DNA of 16,582 nucleotides, taken from Beroe ovata. Its lineage: Eukaryota > Ctenophora > Nuda > Beroida > Beroidae. Positions 9,301 to 15,900 of this stretch are shown one piece after another; within the stretch, counting starts at the first letter, position 1, and each line of letters starts with the position of its first letter. A program made the position numbers and the translations under genes. The stretch is from contig CAMPET010000374.1 in NCBI GenBank assembly GCA_946803715.1, positions 8,111-24,692 on the forward strand, given 5' to 3'. The notes under the pieces are model-generated. The model made no database searches. It was not told where the DNA came from and saw only the letters and a program-made list of their open reading frames with translations.

Positions 9301-11117
9301 CCCAGGATTGACAGGATAAAGGACCAGCTGATGATGCTGAAGAGTGGTGTTCTCCCAGAGGAGAAGAAGGAGAAGATTGAGGAGGTGTACAAGACTCTGA
9401 CCCTCCTCCCTGAGACCATGGAAACCCTCACGGGGTCCTCATTCTCCACGGGCAGGTGCCAGCAGGAGGAGAAACACATCAGAAACTTTGAGGTATGATT
9501 GTGATCAGAGGGAATTTTGTACGGAGATTTGCAGTTTTTCGCTTGATGATGGAGTTTGAAGTTCTATGATTGATCTTTAGAAAGCCTCCTCTCAATTTGC
9601 GATTTCTCAGGTCATGGTGGCGCATATTTTCCACACAAAGAAAGCACTGCAAGCGGCGCTTGCTTTGTGCAACCAGAATGCTGATCTGGGAATGCCGAAG
9701 AAGGATGTCGATCGGGCAGCTGTAAGTAATCTGATTTCACATTGTTCGTATTTGTTTGTGTGAGTGCTACCATCAAAACCCTCAACCAGGTTCGTAAAAG
9801 GGCACACTCTACTTGACGATTAATGCAATGCCCGTTTTCCAGGTACGGAAAAAGACACTCGCGGTAGCTGCAGCCATGAGGAAAGACGAAGAGAAACAGA
9901 AACAGATGCAAGCCTCGGAACACAGCAGTGTCTTTTCATCCTTCGCAGGTTGCTAGCTACCTACTAACATGAAAATCGACGATCAAGGGTGTTTTCATTG
10001 TCCTCATTTGATTTAGATTTCTAATATCGTAACCCACATCATGTCACCAGGTGTTGTCAAGAACCTGATGGTCAAGACGCCCGCCGAACCGGACCTCGCC
10101 AACAGACGTGCCACTGAGATGATGCAGCGGATGAAAACTGTGGAATCGCTCGGTGCGGACAAGGAGGCCCTCTATAAGGAGGGATTCCGGGGTGGCCTTA
10201 GTTCGGGTCTCCACGATACATTCGACAATATCAAGAAGGAACAGAGAACGTGTGATGAAACGGTGGATACCTTGAATAAGAGGTGAGGAATCTATACTGG
10301 CGATGTCTTATAATGGAGAAGGTGGGGCATGGGTCACATGAGGGAGATTCTTATCAGGAGAAGATGAGATTGTTTATCATGGTTATCTCATGTGGCAGCA
10401 TGGTTTTAGAATAGGACGCACGAAGAATTCTAGGTTGTGACAACACATGAACAACCAGGGAAGAACTAGATCAGCTTAGCACCGAGTTGGGACTGAGCTT
10501 TCCCGCGCCGGATTCTGAAGAAACTTAGAATTTGCGTTAAGAACATGAAAATGCGTGGCCTGGACGCCCGATTGGTCAGATGATAGTGCTTTTGCCTCCT
10601 TTTTTACGCTGTGGATGAATTTTAGAGCACCATTTTTTTGTTCTTTGGGTTTTCTTGAACAATTCTGTAATGACGATGAAGATGACGAACTCTCGCATGA
10701 CGACTCATGGGGTGAAATCCTGACTCTTTAGTCTGATCGGTGCCCCAAAAACCCTTACCATGCGGGGTTGATTTCCTTTTCACATGCATTTTTCTCTCCT
10801 GGTTTCTCTTTCAGACTCTCATTCACCCGTATCACCCATTTCTCCTCCGCAGGGCGTCCAAGTTGGAACGAGAAGTGGCGTTCTACAAGAAGCACTCGAA
10901 TCACCTCTTCTACGGCGGTGCTGCCACCCCCGCTGCCACCCTGCGGACCATTTTCTGTACAATTTTCATCAACCTGTTCGTCCTATTCGTTCTCCTCATC
11001 ACCGTGCCCCTTCCTGAACACTCTGGATACACACTCGGCACGGGGTATATCTCCCTACAGGAGTTCATTACCTCGCAGTTCCTCAATGTTCCGGATAGGG
11101 ACGAGCCCCTCTTGTGA
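327..11117 (+). CDS. IRAG: IRAG/LRMP (MRVI1) family tail-anchored coiled-coil protein, spliced, 5' partial
   Basis: Vertebrate members sit on the ER or nuclear envelope by a C-terminal anchor and bind inositol trisphosphate receptors (family knowledge). Exons seen here: 327-364, 706-1075, 1501-2556, 3359-3404, 4158-4192, 4303-4389, 4517-4599, 4815-4897, 5164-5262, 7253-7324, 7425-7477, 8286-8536, 8907-9129, 9306-9492, 9611-9721, 9843-9948, 10051-10282, 10853-11117. All phases agree and give 1131 codons. The family call rests on exons 8907-9721, with EAEFQAIMLSFENDTFTLHK and, about 90 residues on, VMVAHIFHTKKAL, which resemble the conserved IRAG/LRMP core as I recall it, plus a single hydrophobic segment near the C terminus. 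Unusual points are a 352-codon acidic exon and a tail that does not end in the PPPX of classical KASH peptides. Another tail-anchored coiled-coil family is possible. The start codon is not in the window. Confidence 0.72.
365..705 (+). repeat. Intron filled with a CCCTCACC-type polypyrimidine minisatellite
   Basis: From about 395 to 705 the strand is almost entirely C and T, built from degenerate CCCTCACCATCC-like units and including long C runs near 618-650 beside an N at 615. It runs directly into the acceptor of the exon at 706. The complementary strand is G-rich. Two long open frames here are by-products of the composition. Confidence 0.85.
706..1075 (+). CDS. IRAG-like exon: coiled coil then proline-rich linker
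   Basis: Acceptor cccag at 701-705; donor gtgagt at 1076-1081, splitting a CA|C codon. The first ~45 codons make an amphipathic coil (SLLAEYQELKSELVSITRTN). A Gly/Ala/Ser-rich and then Pro-rich stretch follows, ending ELTPPPTP. GC content is clearly higher than in the surrounding intron. Reading on past the donor would stop at once at TGA. Confidence 0.75.
1076..1500 (+). other. Intron without recognisable elements
   Basis: This is 425 bp between a gtgagt donor and a repeated CAG acceptor. It holds short pyrimidine-rich and TG-rich stretches. I see no coding sequence or structured repeat in it. Confidence 0.6.
1501..2556 (+). CDS. IRAG-like large acidic exon (352 codons)
   Basis: This is the longest exon of the window. 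It begins after CAG at 1498-1500 with SSFTRLSLNRMDQDSP and ends at donor gtgagt (2557-2562), splitting a Gly codon. It is rich in Asp, Glu, Ser and Thr throughout, with no predicted fold or cysteine pattern, so it is probably a disordered acidic segment with many possible phosphorylation sites (SSDEE, SSDD). It contains four tandem copies of a 7-residue EDTALPC-like unit at 1955-2038. Phase 2 at both ends matches its neighbours. The in-frame ATG at 1532 is an internal Met in this model; an alternative promoter upstream could make it a start. Confidence 0.75.
1955..2038 (+). repeat. 21-bp coding tandem repeat (EDTALPC x 4)
   Basis: Four head-to-tail 21-bp units encode EDTAIPC, EDTALPC, EDTALPC and the diverged EDTALPD. 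The two middle copies are nearly identical at DNA level, which suggests recent expansion by unequal exchange or slippage without a change of frame. Confidence 0.9.
2557..3358 (+). other. Intron, 802 bp
   Basis: The donor is gtgagt and the acceptor is tttttcag at 3351-3358. The stretch 2840-2950 is rich in TGTGTA and CTGTGT motifs and yields a Cys/Val-rich open frame that I do not regard as coding. Nothing else stands out. Confidence 0.55.
3359..3404 (+). CDS. IRAG-like short coiled-coil exon
   Basis: The acceptor is tttttcag and the donor gtaggg (3405). It encodes NDMHRGREEYLLKQE and ends in phase 0. It is the only exon found that converts the phase 2 end of the acidic exon to the phase 0 start of the next coiled-coil exon, which supports it despite its size. 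Confidence 0.65.
3405..4157 (+). other. Intron, 753 bp, with long open frames on both strands
   Basis: Most of it is plain. Between about 3814 and 4104 both strands stay open for unusually long. The minus-strand frame is treated as a separate low-confidence candidate exon. The phase 0 junction across this intron needs no further exon. Confidence 0.5.
3814..3984 (-). CDS. Possible antisense exon of unknown function
   Basis: The minus-strand frame from an ATG at 3984 encodes a basic and acidic helical stretch (including DQDRAADIATRMREQRDQLY) and meets a good donor, gtaaga, at 3813-3808 in phase 0. The frame is open upstream to about 4104. I recognise no family and find no neighbouring minus-strand exon to splice it to. 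The plus strand is also open here, so this may be chance. Confidence 0.2.
4158..4192 (+). CDS. IRAG-like short coiled-coil exon
   Basis: Acceptor atttcag; donor gtaagt at 4193-4198. It encodes VDELKKKLKNA plus two bases of a Glu codon, and is strongly coiled-coil. Confidence 0.75.
4303..4389 (+). CDS. IRAG-like coiled-coil exon
   Basis: Acceptor ccctcag; donor gtagga at 4390. It encodes KVNLTLTLAIEEQTNKRN and then ALQQKIDELQ, continuing the heptad repeat. It starts and ends in phase 2. Confidence 0.78.
4517..4599 (+). CDS. IRAG-like coiled-coil exon
   Basis: Acceptor ccgcag; donor gtaaga at 4600. It encodes ELNNSNGVISRIEFDNKTLT then ADNEKLA. It starts in phase 2 and ends in phase 1. Confidence 0.75.
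4815..4897 (+). CDS. IRAG-like coiled-coil exon
   Basis: Acceptor actcag; donor gtgaga at 4898. It encodes TYTRQRSDLDDLRKEWVEEM then DRCTSLE. It starts with two bases that complete a Glu codon and ends in phase 0. Confidence 0.75.
5164..5262 (+). CDS. IRAG-like exon: helical linker
   Basis: Acceptor cctcag; donor gtgagt at 5263. Its 33 codons, phase 0 at both ends, include NSLNQTVVEKLRSMLSILKP then SITFPSFDTS. The coiled coil gives way here to a shorter, probably globular helical segment. Confidence 0.72.
5274..5380 (+). repeat. 16-bp tandem repeat, about 6.7 copies
   Basis: The unit is GAGTGTCATGGGTGCT. Copies begin at 5274, 5290, 5306, 5322, 5338, 5354 and 5370 (last one partial); the fourth ends TACG instead of TGCT. 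The array begins about 11 bp after the splice donor. Confidence 0.93.
5824..5919. mobile_element. Possible tiny MITE-like element with TA-flanked inverted repeats
   Basis: TATGTTGCATAT at 5824-5835 is matched by its exact reverse complement at 5908-5919. Both ends can be read as TA plus a 10-bp terminal inverted repeat, the pattern of mariner-type MITEs. At about 96 bp it is very short and has no coding capacity, so a chance inverted repeat is possible. Confidence 0.3.
6450..6480. repeat. TG microsatellite patch
   Basis: An interrupted run of GTGTG units, with TG-rich sequence continuing to about 6575. It accounts for two minus-strand His/Thr-rich open frames. Confidence 0.7.
7253..7324 (+). 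CDS. IRAG-like exon
   Basis: Acceptor cttctag; donor gtatgg at 7325. It encodes ICLPLEEWTQFLNNEFLEAT then KVAE, phase 0 at both ends. The amphipathic helix has a Trp/Phe face. Confidence 0.72.
7425..7477 (+). CDS. IRAG-like exon
   Basis: Acceptor ttttcag; donor gtaggt at 7478. It encodes EVRLNINTGSKDKITTK plus two bases of an Arg codon. The preceding 100-bp intron is rich in GCGCGC and CACGTG. Confidence 0.7.
7533..7552. repeat. Perfect 20-bp palindrome
   Basis: TGTACATTGTACAATGTACA is identical to its own reverse complement. It is followed by the overlapping motif CACTGTACAGTG (7551-7562), also a perfect palindrome. Confidence 0.9.
8142..8227 (+). repeat. 25-bp tandem repeat with an internal hairpin, 3.4 copies
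   Basis: Copies start at 8142, 8167 and 8192, with a partial copy at 8217. Each contains GTTACCAGTGGTAAC, whose 6-bp arms pair around an AGT loop. The array lies about 60 bp upstream of the next splice acceptor and may overlap the branch-point region. Confidence 0.92.
8286..8536 (+). CDS. IRAG-like exon: Ser/Thr/Ala/Val-rich linker
   Basis: Acceptor atcag at 8281-8285; donor gtaagt at 8537-8542. It starts SAEAQTDIPIEGMKGNLARA and continues as a low-complexity stretch rich in Ala, Val, Thr, Ser and Pro. It is probably a flexible tether between the N-terminal coils and the conserved core. It starts in phase 2 and ends in phase 1. Confidence 0.75.
8537..8906 (+). other. Intron with an inverted-repeat cluster at its start
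   Basis: At 8559-8625 repeated GGGGAAYTT blocks face AAGTTCCCC blocks (8602-8610 and 8617-8625), and an N follows at 8626. The remainder is unremarkable up to the acceptor ctccag. Confidence 0.6.
8907..9129 (+). CDS. IRAG-like conserved core, first part
   Basis: Acceptor ctccag; donor gtaagt at 9130. It encodes an Ala/Glu-rich lead-in, then the most diagnostic stretch, IEAEFQAIMLSFENDTFTLH followed by KRLNMHDRAVQKA. From memory, vertebrate IRAG1 and LRMP have the same pattern of a hydrophobic face, an acidic pair, then F/V-T-L and a basic R-L helix. It starts in phase 1 and ends in phase 2. Confidence 0.82.
9306..9492 (+). CDS. IRAG-like conserved core, second part
   Basis: Acceptor ccccag; donor gtatga at 9493. 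It encodes a charged helix (IDRIKDQLMMLK), a basic patch EEKKEKIEEVYKTL, and then a Ser/Thr stretch (ETLTGSSFSTGR) leading to EEKHIRNFE. The middle corresponds to the segment between the two conserved helices of the family. Confidence 0.82.
9611..9721 (+). CDS. IRAG-like conserved core, third part
   Basis: Acceptor tctcag; donor gtaagt at 9722. Its 37 codons, phase 0 at both ends, start VMVAHIFHTKKALQAALALC. The VM-x2-H hydrophobic pattern resembles the second conserved helix of IRAG/LRMP proteins. Confidence 0.82.
9843..9948 (+). CDS. IRAG-like exon: basic helix
   Basis: Acceptor ttccag; donor gttgct at 9949, which is weak but gives the correct phase 1. It encodes VRKKTLAVAAAMRKDEEKQK then QMQASEHSSVFSSFA. 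The long, highly charged helix is rich in Lys, Glu and Gln. Confidence 0.75.
10051..10282 (+). CDS. IRAG-like exon: pre-anchor region
   Basis: Acceptor tcaccag; donor gtgagg at 10283. It encodes VVKNLMVKTPAEPDLANRRA, a Met/Arg-rich helix, a Gly-rich turn (FRGGLSSG), and a helix ending CDETVDTLNK. It starts in phase 1 and ends in phase 2, so it can join either the microexon at 10459 or the anchor exon at 10853. Confidence 0.8.
10459..10485 (+). CDS. Candidate 27-nt alternative microexon (or part of a soluble alternative ending)
   Basis: Acceptor aaccag (10453-10458). The only GT in the following 67 bases gives donor gttggg at 10486, making a 27-nt exon in phase 2-2 that adds EELDQLST plus a split Glu codon and keeps a continuous coil before ASKLEREV. 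If the donor is skipped, the frame runs to TAG at 10526-10528, giving a 22-residue ending without the membrane anchor. The donor is weak, so this exon may be optional. Confidence 0.45.
10853..11117 (+). CDS. IRAG-like terminal exon: membrane anchor, tail and stop
   Basis: Acceptor ctccgcag; stop TGA at 11115-11117. A basic coil (ASKLEREVAFYKKHSNHLFY) leads to one strongly hydrophobic segment at 10947-11006 (TIFCTIFINLFVLFVLLITV) and a 36-residue C-terminal tail ending DRDEPLL. This is the layout of a tail-anchored or KASH-like protein, with the coils in the cytosol and the tail in the ER or perinuclear lumen. The tail is longer than a simple tail anchor would have and lacks a terminal PPPX motif. 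Confidence 0.82.
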
Positions 11118-11134
11118 TCCAGGACTCGCGCGCG

Positions 11135-11195
11135 CTGCACGTGCTCTAAGTGGGTGCGCACTGCACGTACTCTTAGTGGGTGCGCGTTGCACGTG
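11135..11195 (+). repeat. 26-bp tandem repeat with CACGTG motifs
   Basis: Two 26-bp copies (11135-11160 and 11161-11186) and a partial third copy begin CTGCACGTR/TTGCACGTG and contain TAGTGGGTGCGC or AAGTGGGTGCGC. The array starts 18 bases after the stop codon and is unusually GC-rich for this interval. Confidence 0.85.
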
Positions 11196-12060
11196 TGACA
11201 CGTGCGTGCGTCGTAGCGCGCGCTTTATCTGACATTGTGACGTGATACAGCCTTTTTAACAGTTCCGAACGAAACTTTTTCGTTAGATTTACAATGAACG
11301 TGGATTGTGGGTTTGGCAGGACTGATCAGGACTCCTGGACATATTTGAACTTGATGATCATCACGATTCACCTTGTGATAGAGCAGTGAATGAAACGTAT
11401 CTGCTCAACTTTCCCTCTTGAGTGGCCGGCAATGGCCACGCATTCGAAATCGTAATGGAAGTAGAAAGTTTGGCCTAACTATAGACTACTTTCGCATCCA
11501 TTCCATTTTCTCCGCACTGTTTTTACATGAATATGTGTTCCTCAAAGAAGCACTCTTATCTAGCATTATCGAGAATCAGAACAGTAGTGTTTTTAGGGGT
11601 GTTCTTTAGCCCCCAGATAAAGGGGTATATAGGTGTTATAGTACCTCCCAACATACCAATAAGGACTAATAAGTAAGCTTCATCCCATTGTTTGAAAGCG
11701 TTTGAAACAATCTAAGTTACGATCATTTCGAAGTCAACATTTTCAGTCACATTTAGTTTTACTTTTGTAGCAATAGCTCATAGCGATTGGGTGTGAGTTT
11801 GATTGAGGTCCCTTCTGTAAACTTCGCGTGTTGCCTTTCATAACGACGAGTAAAATTCACTCGTCTAAAAATCGATAGAAGAATGATTCAATTTCAAGTT
11901 AGATTTACTGATAATGATATGAGGAGTTTTTGATATTTGTTACGATTTTGATGATCATACTATCACGATACTATTATTCTTTTTAAATTACTGCATAATT
12001 GACAATCAAATATTAAGTTAAATTTAAAATTCAGTTATGTGAATTTCCGTTAATCGAGGA

Positions 12061-12066
12061 AATAAA
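12061..12066 (+). terminator. Candidate polyadenylation signal of the IRAG-like gene
   Basis: This is the first canonical AATAAA after the stop codon on the plus strand, lying in AT-rich sequence. It would give a 3' untranslated region of about 950 nt; an earlier variant signal cannot be excluded. Confidence 0.45.
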
Positions 12067-12620
12067 GTCTATTTAAGCTGGCAGTGGCACATAGTTAAAG
12101 TTGACTACACAGGAGCTAAAGGGTTTGAGCTATGTTTGACACATTTCGTCCTAAATATGACCACTTCTTTGCTCCAATGCTCCAGGATGTTACGGTATTT
12201 TCCCGTTTAGAAATCGGTGCAATCTATTGAAATAAGGTACTAGTCAGGATCTGTAGCTATAACTAGATTTTGGGCTTCTATTCAGATACCCTTCAGATAG
12301 TTGGCATCGTCCTACGAACAATGAATGTTCCGAGCAGTAGAAAAATGTCAATTTCGTCAATGATTTTCCTTCACACTCCACAAATCTTGGTGTTTTAGTT
12401 ATCTCAGTTGGATTTATAAATTGGAGACTTCTAGTTCTATAGGTACTTGAAAATGTGTGAGTAAATGCAGTTACTGAAACTGTGTAGAAATAAATCTCAT
12501 TTTGATTTACACGGCCCTCTCGAGCAATCTGATTCTGACATCCTGATAGTGTCTGCTGTGTCCACTTTCAGTTCCACACTGCGTGATAATTCCATTCAGA
12601 GTTCATNCCCCCCTTATAGT

Positions 12621-12926
12621 TCACGTTGTCCTAGAATTCTGGAAGAAGTGATGGGGTGTCGTACTCTCATGTATGGTGACTGTTCTCCCATTCACCCTCA
12701 CTCTCGTCTCACTCACTCTCCTCCACTTGTCCTCAATGTGGAACACAAAGTCCGAGATGGGTCTTTTCGATATGTCAAATACGGGGGGCCGGATTGTGGA
12801 CTTGAGATCGAGTTTAACGGGCTCCACAAAGTAGGCTCTACTGCTTGCTGAGCTGTAGGCTCGCTTCATTTTCCCCGGGCCTGCAGGTTCCGCGCCATGT
12901 ACTGCGGTCGACTTCGAGCCGGATTT
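12621..12926 (-). CDS. CBX: Polycomb CBX terminal exon with Pc box
   Basis: The minus-strand acceptor is ttttcccccag (ag is the complement of 12928-12927); the stop TGA is at 12623-12621. Its 101 codons begin KSGSKSTAVHGAEPAGPGKM, with a basic Ser-rich stretch and then RPPVFDISKRPISDFVF. The end, KWRRVSETRVRV followed by TVTIHE and HHFF, fits the Pc-box pattern (W, then V-x-V, TVTI-[KH]-E, then FF) by which CBX2/4/6/7/8 proteins bind RING1. An internal GTGAGT within the Pc-box codons could act as a donor but would destroy the box. Confidence 0.87.
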   Translation of the reverse strand, partial: KSGSKSTAVHGAEPAGPGKMKRAYSSASSRAYFVEPVKLDLKSTIRPPVFDISKRPISDFVFHIEDKWRRVSETRVRVNGRTVTIHESTTPHHFFQNSRTT

Positions 12927-15900
12927 CTGGGGGAAAATAATGGGATTTGGCGTATAGTAATGTTGAGAATATTTTGAGTTAGTAGGATGACTCATTGAAT
13001 GAGAATGGATTAAGTAAACTTCAATTTGTACTTGACAGTATTGAAAGTCAACTGTCACGTATTACTATTTGCTATTACTATCATTGATCATACAATTACA
13101 TTACGGGCCTTACTTTTCTTTTTGCTACACGAGAGTCGGTGTTGCATGAGGGACTTTCCCCAGTTGCAATGATCTGATCAAGGTTGTATGAACTTTCCCA
13201 AAAGGCGGGCGGGGCCTGTTCGATAAATTGTCTAGCTGCAGCCGCCTGACTGCTCCTGATCGATGCCAGTGCCTAGAGAGGAGTGGTGAATTTGATGAGC
13301 ATGGGGTTTAAATTGATCATAGTCATAGTCCTACCTCAATCACCATTTCCACTTTCAATTTCATTCCTTCGGTTCAATATCATGGCATTGGTGAATAGAT
13401 TATTGATACCAATGCCATTGCCAGGTAATGCCTGAGCACAGTCATGGATACTGATAGTGATTGAGTTGGTATTGTGGAAAGTTTGGTAGTTAGAAGTTAA
13501 GTATCTACCTCATTATCGGGTGTAGGATGAGCACTGTCGCCGCCTGCTGCTCGAGTACTGATTAACCCCACTGATCTGAGCAGGGTGTCAGTGTGTGGAG
13601 CTGCCACCGTGTTGCCATGGTGATCTGATTGTCGTGATGATCGCTGTCTACGTCTTAGCATCTTCATCTCTTCAGCACTACTCTCATATGCTGTAATCAG
13701 TGCTCGGTCGAGAATGTTCTCCTCTGGTTCCCACGTGTTCCACCTGAATTGAGAGAATGAGATCAACGTACTATTTGCACGTGTATCACTATCATGTAAT
13801 TGTATAGTGTATACTGTATGTTTTTGTCAGCTATGCAAGTCCCTCTGATTATTCCATTCCAATCCCGAATAATTATTACACTTCTTATACTTATACTTAT
13901 AGCAAATAGCGATGTGGAGCTGTCAGTGACAAGTTCAACCAAGCTGTCAAACCAAGCATGAAGAACATTGACAGAAACGTTTGCAAATGCAAGTTCAAAG
14001 TTCGCTAATAATTCGCACCATATGCAATATAAGTCACTGGTTGAAACATTTCCATGAACTACAACTTGACACTTACTTTGTTGCATAGTTCTTCCACTTC
14101 ACGAGAAACTCCACAGAACCGTGTCTCTTTCTCTTCTTGATGATTCTCTCCACGATAAAAACTGTGGAGTCATCTTCCTCTGCTGCCCCTGCATACAGCT
14201 GTGATCCATTATCGTTGTTAGCAATGCTCCGCGCTGAGCTAGTACCGGGCTCATCTTCGACAATAGCCAGTGCCGTCTGATCTTCAGACATTGTCAATTT
14301 CTCCCTACTTTCACTTTCAGTTTCGGTTCGGATTCGATCCGGCCCTGCAGGATCAAAATGATCACTTTTCTCAACAGCTGTAGTTGCTGGTGTCTCGAAT
14401 GTGGTAGGTGTTTCATTGCAGTCCAAATCGATCACTTCGGTCACTGATTTAGCTTTGTTCGGCCCAGTGGGGATGTTTATAAATATATGGTCTTTATTCT
14501 GTGGTAACTTGACTTCAGTGATTTTTGTGGTTAAACAGCTGCATTCGTTGGGGTCAAAATCCACCTCAACCACTTTATTATTTTTTGACCTGTGATGGGG
14601 ATAAGATTGTCAATAAGATTAATCCTGAAAACATGAAAGTTATTATTAATCTCCTATCTTTTCCCAACGAAATTGGCCGCGCCGCGCAAGTTGATGTTAA
14701 TTTCTTCGATAATGTAACTTTGCAACGGTTGACAACCGTTGTTTGCGCGCACACTTCCACGCGCGTTCGTATCGTATTTATAGTGGTAGATTTAATGGCG
14801 TATTTCAATGTACAATGTAGATTTCCATTTGCAGCGATTTCATTTGTCGTTAATCTTTTCTTACTTTTTATGAACGATATGTCGATAGATCCTTACTTTG
14901 ATTGAGGGAGCATCTTTCCGCACATTTTACATATTGCTCGAGCTCCGCACATTGCCACGTGACTGAAGGAAGAGTGTCAAATGTCGGTTGAATGAACATA
15001 TCAATGAACATAGTTCACACTTCATGCTTGTACACATGGGTCAGTACACTTATCACAAACACACGTGATCAGCACCTTGTTTTGAGGCGGACTCCTAGGT
15101 AGTGCCGCTTACAGTACGGACAGGTAAACCCTCTCTCTTTTCGACTCTTCGCTTTACAGAGTGCAATGTGACTGAAAAAATTCACAGTCAACCTTGGGTT
15201 TCTCTTCAGATTGCGATACTAATGCAGTGAGCCACAACATGATTTGATAGGTGAATTTGGGTTAATATGATTTTGGGTTATAATTTTTACTTTTGTTTTC
15301 GTTTTGATGAGGAGAAGGTCTTGGAGCAGATCGAACAGAAAAACCCCTCGTCCGCGTGTGTCTTCATGTGTGTTTTCAACTGTGACAATTGTAAACTGTT
15401 AGTGTGCTGTCTAGCGATGACTACAATTAGCGATGGCAAGGGAATTATTAATGAGGGATCCATAGACCATGAATGTAGATATCTCGCATTGGCGTTCTTA
15501 AGTTGCAGAGTTGACGTCACTCACCGCTGTTTTATTCCCTGTAAATTGGCAGCCGGGCTCCGAACATTTTTCTGAAATGAGTGAGTACACCATTAGCATT
15601 AGGAAATCGTAGTTTGGAAGAGGGTGTTAACGGGTAATAATGACTAACCATCACGAGACTTATTACAGAGGTGACCATCCAGCCCCATTCTGGAAGCGAA
15701 ATCCCTTTCACACAATGCTGAGGTTAGCACTCCTATTATTTCTCCTTGATAGAGAACAACCAAAGTGATTGAGAAACTATCAGAAAATATTAAATTATTT
15801 CAGTCCTCTATCACTGCACCATCAGTAACACTCCTTGATTTACTGTTTCACGCGGTGCTGAGTACAGCTGAGTACCTACTTACTGCAGTGATAGTTCTTC

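Larger units (their letters stand above)
11118..12620. other. Interval between two convergent genes
   Basis: It contains the plus-strand 3' untranslated region and, past the AATAAA at 12061, the likely 3' untranslated region of the minus-strand gene. It includes a small perfect hairpin (AACGAAA, loop ctt, TTTCGTT at 11268-11284). It becomes AT-rich from about 11880 to 12070. I see no further gene. For the minus strand I found only a variant signal (TATAAA, reverse of 12413-12418). Confidence 0.6.

Noticed and set aside
11086-11114. C-terminal tail considered as a classical KASH peptide
   Set aside because: It ends DEPLL and lacks the PPPX ending, so only a KASH-like or tail-anchor layout is claimed.
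12465-12851. Plus-strand 128-codon frame with an N inside
   Set aside because: It overlaps the Pc-box exon in antisense and has no recognisable protein features.
14578-14627. Short minus-strand frame starting MFSGLILLTILSPSQ that resembles a signal peptide
   Set aside because: It stops after 17 codons, has no mature protein downstream, and lies at two overlapping splice acceptors.
14401-14905. Plus-strand frames opposite the CBX exon
   Set aside because: They are shadows of the minus-strand chromodomain exon and the promoter-like block; no splice signals or family match.
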